This document shows positions 11,601-21,202 of a DNA stretch of 64,000 nucleotides, piece by piece. A model generated the notes under the pieces. The model had not been told where the DNA came from. It made no database searches and saw only the letters and a list, made by a program, of their open reading frames with translations. Origin of the DNA: Rhyacophila brunnea (Eukaryota; Arthropoda; Insecta; Trichoptera; Rhyacophilidae); the NCBI GenBank assembly GCA_022495005.1, contig JAGYXB010001339.1, positions 62,001 through 126,000 on the forward strand. The letters are read 5' to 3'. The position numbers were made by a program, and so were the translations under genes. The first letter of the stretch is position 1, and each line of letters begins with the position of its first letter.

Positions 11601-14600
11601 TTGAAGAAGAAGATGGTTGTACCAATTCAGAAATCTTCGCGGGTGTGCGCTCAACAACTTACTGACGAAAGTTTCATTGCAATCGGATGAATGATATAGG
11701 AACCATACGAATAAAAGAAGATAGAATGAAGAAGAAGAAGACGGTTGTACTAATTCAGAAACCTTCGCGGGCGTGCACACAACAACTGACCAAAGTTTCA
11801 TTGCAATCGGATGAATGGTATAGGAACGCATACGAATAAAAGAAGATAGAATAAAGAAGAAGAAGAAAAAGATGGTTGTACTAATTCAGAAACCTTTGCG
11901 GGTGTGCGAACAATAATTGACGAAAGTTTCATCGCAGTTGGATGAATGGTATAGGAACCATACGAATAAAAGAAGATAGAATGGAGAAGAAAAATGATAG
12001 AGTGAAGAAAAAAAATGGAAAACCGTTATTACCAAAAACCTGTGAATTCTTACAGACCACTAGTGTTCTGGTAGAATCATGGTTGGGAATCACAGATCTT
12101 CTATAACCTCAAAATGATAAAGGGATAGTAAAAAATATTTAAAAACTTGACAGATTTGTTGAATTAAATTGATACAAATACATGCTCCTTCTAATTTTAT
12201 TTTGCATTAAATTTTTATTGGTTAATAAAAACGGGTGTACTGTTCTTCTTTAAAAATACAATACAATGAAAAACATCAATTAATATTAAAACAAATTGTC
12301 TCTGATTGAAGTACAGAATGCCGTATACAAAAATAATCAATTTTATACTTATTGGGTTTTAAATATAGTGCTGCCTCATTTTTTAAATAGTAATAAAAGT
12401 AATGATATATAGTAATAAATAATGTTTTTGTCTTACAGGTTACCGATATTCTACGAGCTAATGAATACAATAAAGAATTATCGACAGGTTCCGTCAAAGC
12501 TTTTGACTCAAATCAACTACCATCCAATAGTCCAATTGAAGATACACGTTGTGAAGCACAGTGCCTATTGACTACTGGTAATTTTTATTTAACATCCAAT
12601 GAATAATTAAACCTGAATTTTATTAATTTACAATTAATTGTTATTTTAAATTCGTTCATTTGTCAGGACTTCTTGTGGGAATATTTGATGGACATGGTGG
12701 CGGGGCTTGCGCGCAGGTCATTTCAAAACGCTTGTTTCATTATATAGCAGCTTGTTTGCTCCCCCCTGATATTATGGACAAATATGTAAAGTCTTCTCAG
12801 AGGGAAGAGCTAATTCTCAGTTATAACGATAAGGTAAGATTTAGTACTATTTTGTTTTTTGAATTGTAATATTGTCCCCATTTTGGCGAAAAAGAAAACA
12901 ATAAGAAAAAAAAAAAAATTGTACATGACCTCCACCTCTGGGTGTGGCAGAAGTGAATTTTCTTTGATTTATAAATTTTATTATGATACATAAATGTAAT
13001 TTCATAGATACATAGATTCAGAATCCAAAAATTTTGTGATTTGTTGTAGTTAGTAAACGATCCACAATGCTGGTATTTAGTGACTATTTTCTTGGTCTCT
13101 ATGAATCTAATAGAAGCAAAGGCAAATTCATTTGGGACTGTATGTGACTTAGTTGCATTTGCTTCCAATAATATTATTAACCTATCACTATTTTTAATTA
13201 TTTTTGTATTTGGTCCTTGGTTTGCATATTTTCTTTCCTGACACGCTTTTACTCACCTTATGGCTGATTTTGGCATTATTATTAAAGATACATGGGGTCC
13301 TCATTATCCGAGTATTCGTTATCCGAGTCTCCGCAGTTTCGAATTTGCAGGGAAATACAAAAAAAAAACACAAGCGCAATAGCTCACAGTCATCAACTGT
13401 CACTTTCAATCTTTCAATCACACACTCCTACGCTATTTCTGTCTTGCTCATGAGTCTTTATCTTTTCTAAACGTGTCCCAATTAAACTCATTTACTAAGT
13501 AATTTTGGGCCCCTTTTCAAGCGGATTCGCTTTAAGAAGTATTATTTTTGGTCCGAATTACCCTCGGAAAATGAGGACTCCCTGTATGAACAATCATGCT
13601 AAGCTTACAACACAAACCGTTGGAGAATTTGTGGAAATACTGATGGTGCCTTGTTAGGCTACACAAGCCATAAGCAATACGAGGTATATACTACTATTAA
13701 AGACACCTACAATTGTTCCATGTATTATATTCACACCAGGGGGCATGGGGATTGTGGTTTGGTAAAGGCAGGGTTTAATTGAATTTTAAAAACTAACCAA
13801 TACCATTTGCAATTTGTTTTCTAAGTTCAATGATAACAAATAAGTATGACTTACAAAGTTTAGTGTGCACTATTAATGTTAAATCTCTACAGCCTATTTC
13901 CACCCTTTGCCACTGCTTTCTAAGTTAACTTATTATTAACAATAATTTGATTGCTAAAATTTCCATATAACACCACACCCATTTTTTACACCAAGACTTT
14001 AAATAACACGTATATTATATTGTATCCGAGTCTATCGAATCTTTTACTAATACATGCAAACAAAAATGTTTGGTATAATTTGGTAAGTATTTTTGTAAGA
14101 ATTTTGATGGTGTTTGTCCTTGAGATATGACAACTACCGTTTACTTCATTATATGAAAGGGGTAATGCTTTTACGATAAAGCCTACTTAACTTACCTTTG
14201 TGCACTGGCTATGTTATTTTATGCACAGCAGGCAATCTCCGGCTGGCCCACCGTACAAGAAGTCCAACTAACGAAGTTGTATTGTTTTTAGTCCATGTTC
14301 GATTCCCGGTTCGGCATCAATTTTTTTTTGTAAAATATATCTGTTTAGTGCATGGCATCTTTTTTTAGTTAAATATCTTTAATAAAAAACTAAAGTATAA
14401 CATTTTATGTTCAGTAAAATACTGTATATGAATCTAAATTCAAATTCATGTCCCGTAAATAATTACAGTTGTCCTACGGATTTTTTTCAGTCATTTACCA
14501 CAGCCTACGTTCCTTCAACAGACACCCTTTACCACTATTATTGATGTATGATGGCGGCATATCACTGAATTACAAAAATCCACAATTCAATATTAATGGT

Positions 14601-16937
14601 AAATGATGTTTTTGTGCGTCAAGCATATCCGGTTGGTTTTCAAATTAGAACAATACACCCATTTCTATTAATTGATAAACCCCTTTTTGCAATAAATAAA
14701 TGGAAAATAAAATTAGACGTAGCCACATTTATTTATATTACTTTAAATAGGTAATCGGTTTCTGCAATCGTTATTAGATGTTATAGATACAATATATTAT
14801 TCGAAATTGCACATAGAATATGTATCCATTTTTTGTTTGACCATAATAATGTAGACTCATCCTTTTTTGAAATTAGACACCATACAAAGATTTTATCAAA
14901 GGTAGAAAAACATATTCTTCATAATACTTACATTGAAATAAACCATTTATGCAATGGTATATTATTTAAAATTAAGGTGTGCTATTAATTGGCAATTTCA
15001 CTATTTGTTTTTTTTTCAAATTGTGCATATTTTCTGCAAAGGTTTATTACACAATATTTTCATTTTGTGCTCTATTTGCTTATTCGCAGTATACTGTAAA
15101 TCTATACAGTAAACTTTTGACTTACCAGGGTAGATGGGAACATTTATTTTACAGGATATTCAGTCTCCTGGTCAATCAAAATATTCAAAAGTATGTCATT
15201 ATCATGATACTCCTACACAATTTGACTACACGTATTGAAAACAGATTACAATTAACAAGAATTTAGTCTTCCATAAAGATGTAATAGTGATGGTGATCAC
15301 CTACCACTTCTTAATATGAAATAAAGTGTGACGGTTTGGAGAATTAATAGTTTTCATCACGACACAGGTGCCATGGCCACACCTCAAGTTATATTCGTTA
15401 GTTTCTACCAGCTGTGAATTAAATCGTTTGAAGTCTGAAAACGATGATTATTATTATTAATGACGATACGGCCCAGTAGGGAACATAGCCACCTCCAACA
15501 TTGCTTTCCACTATCTCCTCCATTGCCCTGAAATGCCAGTTAGGCACACTGAGAGTCAGGAGGTCCTTTTTTTCTCTTTCCAGTCACCCAAGTCATGGTC
15601 CATTCGGCTTTGTCAATGTTGAAATTTCAATGCTGATATATGATTTATCTTTTATAGCAACATTATACATCTCATGTTTACCCCCGGCTCAGTCATACTC
15701 AATTTTGACAGATTGGCCCCAGTATCTTTCACTCACCTTGCACTCAAACACCACCAGTGTCTGTTAATCAATGGAATACAGGATTCATTATCAGCTCCGT
15801 ATGTCTTCATTGAAGATTACGATAACGTATTATTTCATGGCAAATCAAGAGTCAATTTGATATAGAATTATTTATTTGATTTTATTTACTAATGGATCAA
15901 TTTCTGTTTCTAAGTTGTTTTAAGTTTTTATAAATTTATTTTTGTAGGTTGATATAGTAGAAGACATCAAACCAATTTATAAAAAGAGTTTTGATAAATT
16001 CCTGCATGAGATGACCCGGTTAAAATGTAAGGAGAGTTTTGAAATGCAAACTGCTCTTGAATCTGCATTCTTGGGATTGGATCTTGATCTTTCTAATGAG
16101 GTCCTTGATGAGTTCAATGTAACGGGAAATGTCAATAAAAAGATATTGTCTGTGGCCTTGTCAGGAGCAGTGGCATGCGTAGCGCACATCGATGGTCCTC
16201 ATCTTCATGTTGCAAATGTTGGAGACAGCAACGCCGTTCTAGGTGTACTCTCAGAGAATAATGATTGGATTGCAAAGAAAATAACTACTGAACATAATGC
16301 TGAAAACATGACTGAGGTTCTAAGGATACAAAATGAGCACCCGCTGAGTGAAAAGGACACTGTTATAAAACTAGAAAGATTATTGGGTCAACTGGCTCCA
16401 TTAAGATCCCTCGGTGACTTTCGATATAAATGGTCGACTGAAGTTATGGAAAATGTTGTAGTTCCTTTTGTGGGGCCGCAAGCTGTCCCCCCTGATTACT
16501 ACACTCCGCCATATTTATCTGCAAAACCTGAAGTTTATTACCATAAACTTACACCGAGGGATAAATTTTTGGTCATTGCTTCTGACGGACTTTGGGATAT
16601 GATGACACCGCTACAGGCTGTTAAGCTTGTCGGGGAACATATGCTGGGCAAAGTGTTTTTTACTCCACTCAAACTGCCCAGGAAGAATATGATATTGGGT
16701 GATATTCATGAACTTTTATTGCATAGGATGGAGGGACTCAAGTCGAAACCAAAGGACAAAAATGCTGCAACACACCTATTGAGACATGCTTTGGGAGGCA
16801 CAGAGTATGGAATCGAACACTCAAGGTTATCGGAGATGTTAAGTTTACCCGCAGACGTATCTCGGATGTTTCGGGATGATATATCAATCACAGTTGTCTA
16901 TTTTGATACTGATTATTTGCGGAATTGCCCTGCTTGA
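8375..16937 (+). CDS. PDP1: Pyruvate dehydrogenase phosphatase catalytic subunit, mitochondrial (4 exons)
   Basis: Join 8375-8617, 12439-12577, 12667-12833 and 15948-16937 gives 512 codons plus stop, close to the family's usual 470-540. The enzyme is a Mg/Mn-dependent PP2C phosphatase of the mitochondrial matrix. It removes phosphate from the E1-alpha subunit of pyruvate dehydrogenase and so reactivates the complex. Visible landmarks: a basic N-terminal presequence (about residues 1-75), the conserved GFDSNQLP-like and NSPIED segment in exon 2, metal-binding DGHGGG (D135, G136), VGDSNAVLG (D276), RSLGDFRYKW (D340), ASDGLWDMM (D396) and FRDDIS (D493/D494). The last residues are LRNCPA. All three introns are GT-AG with phases 0, 1 and 0. 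No disabling change is seen. The paralogue name (PDP1 rather than PDP2) follows insects usually having one gene; I infer it. Confidence 0.95.
9121..9615. repeat. Minisatellite, about 91-bp unit, 5.5 copies
   Basis: The unit starts CCTGGCAGCGTGTCCTTCCC and includes CACGTTTCTTCCTATACTGC and TCTCGCAAATCTAGTTCGCC. Copies begin near 9121, 9210, 9297, 9388, 9479 and 9570. The three central units are 91 bp and almost identical, while the first two (89 and 87 bp) have small deletions and the last is divergent and truncated. The unit is much richer in GC than its surroundings. Its length is not a multiple of three, and the frames across it are by-products. Confidence 0.93.
10210..10671 (+). mobile_element. 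Dispersed non-autonomous element (TTACAACG family), copy A
   Basis: A 462-bp sequence beginning TTACAACGTCTTTATTAGCT and ending TTTTTATCTTGTAA. Two inverted copies lie at 40289-40736 and 61674-62087. Shared landmarks are TAACTTCCCGACTAGCTAG, CGATGCCAATGCATTC and GTGCGTTACTATGGAAATC. The ends share only TTACAA as an inverted repeat, with a second TACAACG(T)TTTT internal pair. It has no transposase and the superfamily is not known. Confidence 0.75.
11441..11995. repeat. Tandem array, about 126-bp unit, 4.4 copies
   Basis: Units begin GTATAGGAACGCATACGAA near 11441, 11567, 11694, 11818 and 11949. Each has a purine-rich AGAAGAAGATAGA block followed by TTCAGAAACCTTCGCGGG and GTTTCATTGCAATCGGATG. 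The purine block varies in length between copies. The last unit is cut short. The array follows a sequence at 11270-11440 that looks like the tail of an older transposon (ACCCGGCATGCGTTGCAATG). Confidence 0.88.
12439..12577 (+). CDS. PDP1: PDP exon 2
   Basis: Acceptor TCTTACAG and donor ACTACTG|GTAATT. It encodes VTDILRANEY, then FDSNQLPSNSPIED and CEAQCLLTT, the conserved region just before the first PP2C metal motif. It ends after the first base of a glycine codon (phase 1). Confidence 0.93.
12667..12833 (+). CDS. PDP1: PDP exon 3 (DGHGG motif)
   Basis: Begins after TTTGTCAG, completing the split glycine, and encodes LLVGIFDGHGGGACAQV followed by SKRLFHYIAACLLP. D135 and G136 are the expected metal-coordinating residues. 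Donor AAG|GTAAGA, phase 0. The intron before it is only 89 bp. Confidence 0.94.
13291..13584. mobile_element. pogo/Tc1-type MITE (294 bp)
   Basis: Ends CATGGGGTCCTCATTATCCG and CGGAAAATGAGGACTCCCTG are inverted copies of each other, and each abuts a TA dinucleotide (13289-13290 and 13585-13586). A second inner match is TTCGTTATCCGAGTCTCCG. The sequence resembles the short non-autonomous pogo/Tigger-type elements whose ends contain TTATCCGA. It has no transposase. Confidence 0.82.
14229..14330 (+). repeat. tRNA-derived SINE-like remnant
   Basis: Contains a pol III A-box-like GGCTGGCCCACCG and, about 50 bp later, a B box GTTCGATTCCC followed by GGTTCGGC and a T-rich run. Spacing and order fit a tRNA-related SINE head. 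The clover-leaf is not complete, so it is not a functional tRNA gene. Confidence 0.45.
15948..16937 (+). CDS. PDP1: PDP exon 4 (most of the phosphatase domain, stop)
   Basis: Acceptor TTTTTGTAG, then 329 codons to TGA at 16935-16937. It carries VANVGDSNAVLG, RSLGDFRYKW, ASDGLWDMM and the closing RDDISITVVYF. The family-specific stretch VPFVGPQAVPPDYYTPPYLS between motifs is present. Insertions relative to plain PP2C enzymes (MEGLKSKPKDK loop, LLRHALGG) match the PDP subfamily. Confidence 0.96.
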   Translation, partial: VDIVEDIKPIYKKSFDKFLHEMTRLKCKESFEMQTALESAFLGLDLDLSNEVLDEFNVTGNVNKKILSVALSGAVACVAHIDGPHLHVANVGDSNAVLGVLSENNDWIAKKITTEHNAENMTEVLRIQNEHPLSEKDTVIKLERLLGQLAPLRSLGDFRYKWSTEVMENVVVPFVGPQAVPPDYYTPPYLSAKPEVYYHKLTPRDKFLVIASDGLWDMMTPLQAVKLVGEHMLGKVFFTPLKLPRKNMILGDIHELLLHRMEGLKSKPKDKNAATHLLRHALGGTEYGIEHSRLSEMLSLPADVSRMFRDDISITVVYFDTDYLRNCPA

Positions 16938-17078
16938 CACCACAATACCTCTTAGTATGTACGTGTTTTGAAATTATATCCAATCGACAATAAGACTAAA
17001 ATAATATGTACAACAATTTTTATTTGCTACCTACATTTTTTACCGTATGTCTTGTCATTGTGATGGTTTATATTTATA

Positions 17079-17094
17079 ATTAAATTATATTAAA
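17079..17094 (+). terminator. Possible PDP polyadenylation signals
   Basis: Two ATTAAA variants (17079-17084 and 17089-17094) lie 142-157 bp after the PDP stop, followed by a GT/T-rich stretch (TTTGTGGAGTTTTATT). No canonical AATAAA occurs in the same interval, so these are the best candidates. Confidence 0.4.
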
Positions 17095-17216
17095 TTATAT
17101 TTGTGGAGTTTTATTAAAACCACTTAAAATTTTTAATCAGTATAAAGTTGTCATCTCGGTTTTATTCCCAATGCCATTAACAAAGCCGAAGTAAAAACAC
17201 ATCTTGTGTATTGAAA

Positions 17217-17290
17217 CAGCCTGGGTAAATTAAATCGCAAGACACTGGTTTCTCATCTGGAGGTCTGGGTTCGATTCCCTATGAGATGTG
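17217..17290 (+). repeat. tRNA-like SINE remnant
   Basis: GGTTTCTCATCTGGAGGTCT is followed by a B box, GGTTCGATTCC, near 17269. The sequence resembles the 3' half of a tRNA and lacks a clear A box or paired acceptor stem. It is best read as a SINE fragment downstream of PDP. Confidence 0.35.
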
Positions 17291-17390
17291 TTACATTCTG
17301 TGATTGTTTCACTACTACACTATGGCCTATTGTTTTGATAAAAAGAAACAATTAAATAAGTATATTATAATGATGGCAAATATTTGAATA

Positions 17391-18417
17391 CATAATATAT
17401 AGATTGACCGCATCTGCGACATCTGGCAAGGTCGCTTTAATAATGAGGTCAGGTTTTTTGATGACCCCGATGTTGTTTGATTTATCAAAACCCAACGTCT
17501 GCAACAGACCACGTGTCATCACAGTCACGTGATATATGTGGATGAGCATGCGCCTCAAGTTAAATGCTCTAGAAAGAAAACAGAGTGCGGGGAGACTACT
17601 TCGGTGAGACAAGTATTTTGAGTGATCGGCTAGAGAAGGAGAGTGAAGGAGTCTGCTCGAGACAGCGAAAGTCAAATGGAAACTAGCAAAAAAATTATTG
17701 CCCAACTATGTATATCAATATGGTTATTATGTATTTTGTTAGCCTATGGTTAATGCATTGTAGTCAATGAGCATTGTTTGTGTATAATGGGGGTATTTTC
17801 ATTTAATCTATAATTATTTTAATTGATGGGGGTTTTGTACTATTTCATAGGAATCAGTTTTAGTAAATTTTAATTCTTCTTTCGGCATCTTCATGCCCTT
17901 ACCTAAGTCGGCTCGCACGTCTCGCCTAAAAACGCGTCGATGTGACGTCATCGTTATTTAACGAAACAACATAACACGCGTTTCCAAATGGAGGTTCGCA
18001 GATTGATCGAATGCAACTGTTTCATCTGAAAAAAACATCTGGCTGTTGCATTCGACATGTTGCATCCTTCTCGGGCTCCGAGTCGGAGGGTCGAAGTCAC
18101 AAAGAAACACCTACGAATTGGTCATTCCTATACCGGCTCGCCGATCACCGCGTTGAAATATCCATACGTTTCGAAGGCTACGCGCGACTGTCGCTAGATA
18201 GATGTGTCAGGTTGTGTCATGCAATACTGGTCGCCCGTTCTTGGAAGTTTTGGTTTATGGCGGTCAGGCACACGAGGCGAGTTGTGATGTGCGAGCCGGC
18301 TAATGTATATATACAACATTGGTGTGAAGCATGTGTTGAGATGAGGATTGTGAGATAAGCGGAGTATGAAGACTTGTAGTTGCTGGAGGAGATGGCTAGT
18401 TTATTTTTGGATTGGCA
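17391..18417. other. GC-richer unexplained stretch
   Basis: GC content and CpG frequency rise above the local background, with open frames on both strands (a 115-codon + frame at 18011-18358 and a 117-codon - frame at 17352-17705). Neither frame shows a known domain. TATATATACAAC near 18306 could be a TATA-like element. It may be an old LTR or transposon end, or a real promoter region; I cannot decide. Confidence 0.3.
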
Positions 18418-18784
18418 AGTACAGTTAGGGCTGGCGCGTCCATATAGGCGAACTAGGCAACCGCCTAGGGCACAAGACATAAGGGGCACATAAATGGGGA
18501 ACTAAAATTAATTTCCATATCTTAATTTTAAATAATACGTTTTATTTTATTTTGATGTTTTTATCTTTTGATGTTTGTTGTAATTATGTATCATAAGTAG
18601 TGATCGAATTCGGAATCTGGTGGCGTTTCATGGCCAGTTTCAGGTATACAAACGATACAAATCCCGGGTTTTTGTCACACAGCTGTGTATTGTTTAGTCT
18701 AATTACTTAAAAGCGTTCACAAGGCGATTCTGGGCCTGGAACCCAGCCTCTCACCACGAGATTCGGAAAACATTCCGATTGCTA

Positions 18785-20322
18785 TAGATCTACCATCGTA
18801 AGTTGGCAGCCGGTGGAATTTGAAACTAAAATTGTCTATCGAGGATAAATTTGTCACAAACGCCATTTAATTTTACAACATGTTTCTCGAATTATGGATT
18901 GCGCTTGCGTTTATTTAGCTCTCATGGCGTCAAAATATCAAAAACACATTATATTTAGTGTTGATAAATAAAATGTACCTACCTATAAAAAAAAGAGATC
19001 AACAAGTAAAAAAAGCTTTTTCCTTTTAAATAAGGAATGTACCTAATACATAATTTTATATTTGATATAGTATTTTATAATCGAATGAGTGTTTGTTGCT
19101 AATTTAAGTAGATACGCTGTTTTTCGTGCTCGCAAGATTTTTATTGTTTGTACATTTGAAAACATAAAGAGCATTTTAGATCATTAATAAACGAATGTGA
19201 CCTTTTAATATTTGACATTATTCAATAGCTACTTAGTACCAATTATTTGGTAAGTATTTAATGTAAGCTATATTTTAATATAATCAACAACGAATTATGT
19301 CTCCACGAAGAAATGAATGCAGACGAAGCCCAAACCGAAAATAACTTTGCAGGAAGTAGTGTTTACTGATTGGGCGTTATGACAAATTTATTCCAGACTG
19401 AGTCAAATGTTTACATTTTGAAACGTCAGCGTGCAGAATTCGGGTTATATATTGTGTTATTGAAAATACAGAAGAAATAAGTATAGTGCATAATGGCAAG
19501 TAGTTCTAAAACAGTTCATGGGAATGCCAGAGACATCATTTTAAAAGTATGGCAATTCTGCGATGATGAAAAAGGACAAAAAGAATTGATTATTTATATC
19601 GATAATGGAATACAACGGCCAGCCGCCATGACAGTTGAAGATTTATTTTCAGTGTTACCAAGTTGCATTTATATTACAACGCAAGTAATTTCTTGTATTT
19701 TTTAGTTTTGTTCAAAGTTGTGATATAAATAAAAATTAATGTCGGATAGCAATATAAATGAATACTTACTTATTATTTGTGTATGTAAACGGATTTATGA
19801 AGAAATTTAGTATATTAATTAAACTGACATTAACAAATTTGAATTCCATAATATGACCTCGACTGGTTTTATTTTTACCGTAAATGGTCCTGAGAGTGAC
19901 ACAGAATCGGATGATAGTCTATCTGGAATTGAACCATTATAGTAGTTATATAATTTCTACATTGTTTGTGTAATTTATAGTTATCGTGTTTCATTTAAAA
20001 TTCCATTTATGTTGATACTATTTTACTGTCTTTAGAGTTAATTTAATTTATTTTCGCTTTTTTATTATATTTTTTTCCATGACTAAAATATACACAATAC
20101 TACTTTATATTTTCCAATTTCTGATTTTTCCAACTATGCATTTCTTCCTCGTGGTTATAAAAAAAGTAACACGTTTTTATTTTGATTGTGTTAATTTTTT
20201 ATTTTAATAATATTTGTACAGAAATCTACTACCAATAAAAAATTATAAATTACCATTTTTTTGTTAGTTATGGCAACATTCTAGCGCCCTCGCTGAAATG
20301 CCAATTCATGATGGTAGATCTA
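18785..20322 (+). mobile_element. Nested TA-flanked DDE transposon (1.5 kb)
   Basis: Ends TAGATCTACCATC and GATGGTAGATCTA are exact inverted copies with TA on each outer side (18783-18784 and 20323-20324). The repeat extends imperfectly (GTAAGTTGGCA opposite TGCCAATTCAT). It sits inside the hAT element, so it arrived later. Its transposase is reduced to an N-terminal and a C-terminal piece. TA targeting places it in the Tc1/mariner/IS630-like group. Confidence 0.8.
19493..19941 (+). pseudogene. Internally deleted DDE transposase remnant
   Basis: ATG at 19493 opens a 70-codon frame, starting MASSSKTVHGNARDIILKV and running through an acidic EE/DDEKGQKE stretch to QRPAAMT. It resembles the N-terminal helix-turn-helix of insect IS630/Tc1-like transposases. 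About 160 bp later (19853-19941) a frame ends PESDTESDDSLSGIEPL, the acidic C-terminal tail typical of the same proteins. The catalytic DDE core between them is missing, so this copy cannot be active. Confidence 0.55.
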
Positions 20323-20458
20323 TAATCAAAATTTTTATTTTCTTTTTTATTCTTATTTCTTATTTAGTTTTTGTTAAAACTGTGACATTTCCAGGTATGC
20401 GGTCTAAGCTAATCCAAGATAAAAAGAGACCGTATATGTTTTTATCGCAGCAATTTAT

Positions 20459-21012
20459 ATGAATATAGTTCAACAAATATATAATTATTTTTCTGGGTCG
20501 ACACGTCGTTGGAAAGTTTTATCTAACCGTATTCCAATGTTAACTCTCAAACCATTGAGCGAAACAAGGTGGGAGAGCCGAATCGAAGCCGAGCCGAAAG
20601 CTTTGAAGCCTTTAAGACAGGGATATTTAAGCTTTTATGTGCGGCCCGAAACATATTTATTATCAGAAATTTCGTATATCTTGAGATTCGTTTCGACTTT
20701 GACGCACAGATAGTGACACCCGAAGAGGATTGTCATTATGGTCCACATCAGATCTGGTATTAATTTAAAAAACACGCATAATTTTTAAAATCTCAAAAAT
20801 GTTTTGTAAAAAAGGGGGGTTTCATGATTTTTTTCGTCACACCAGTAGTGATGCGGCCCGCGTTACTATACAAATATATGTATTTGGCCCGAAGAAAAAA
20901 AAGGTTGAGTATCATTGCTTTAAGATATAATCTTGGTAATATATATGATGCATTAATGGAGATATTTGATGACCGTGCTGATGAGCGTGCATGTTTTATA
21001 ATAATTTATTAA
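20459..21012 (+). pseudogene. hAT transposase fragments (ZMYM1-like)
   Basis: The frame at 20459 contains YNYFSGSTRRWKVLSNRIP followed by LKPLSETRWESRIEA, the segment preceding the hAT dimerisation region in ZMYM1-like transposases. A frame near 20920 adds RYNLGNIYDALMEIFDD, which follows in the same family. Frameshifts and a low-complexity stretch (20760-20880) separate the pieces. The C-terminal dimerisation domain is absent. Confidence 0.75.
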
Positions 21013-21202
21013 ATTAAAATTTTTGGAAGAGACTTTATTAATAAGATTTTATTAATAAGTGTCTATCATATTTTTTATGTCTAATGATCCCTAAATGTTT
21101 TTTTATTATATCGAAAAAAATTAGACAATTTGTTAAAAAGAGGGCACGCAAATAAACGTTGCCTAGGGCACCAAATAAGCTCGCGCCGGCTCTGAGTACA
21201 GT

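Larger units (their letters stand above)
8618..12438 (+). other. PDP intron 1 (3.8 kb, repeat-rich)
   Basis: Bounded by GTAAGT and TCTTACAG. It contains a minisatellite (9121-9615), a dispersed element (10210-10671) and a second tandem array (11441-11995). Open frames inside it come from these repeats. The segments 9616-10209, 10672-11440 and 11996-12438 show nothing else that I recognise. Confidence 0.85.
12834..15947 (+). other. PDP intron 3 (3.1 kb)
   Basis: Bounded by GTAAGA and TTTTTGTAG. It contains a pogo-like MITE (13291-13584) and a tRNA-like SINE remnant (about 14229-14330). The rest, including the open frames at 14979-15266 and 15501-15865, shows no recognisable coding or RNA signal. 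Confidence 0.8.
18426..21194 (+). mobile_element. hAT element (ZMYM1-like), 2.8 kb, with nested element
   Basis: The left end TAGGGCTGGCGCG and right end CGCGCCGGCTCTG are inverted copies. The 8-bp duplication AGTACAGT flanks both sides (18418-18425 and 21195-21202), which is diagnostic for hAT. Sub-terminal AACCGCCTAGGGCAC and TTGCCTAGGGCACC confirm the pairing. The transposase survives only as fragments near the right end, and a TA-flanked DDE element is inserted at 18785-20322. Confidence 0.9.

Noticed and set aside
11547..11831. 94-codon minus frame
   Set aside because: It is a repeated peptide derived from the 126-bp tandem array.
17352..17705. 117-codon minus frame as a gene
   Set aside because: No domain and no convincing splice or start context; kept only as part of an unexplained GC-richer interval.
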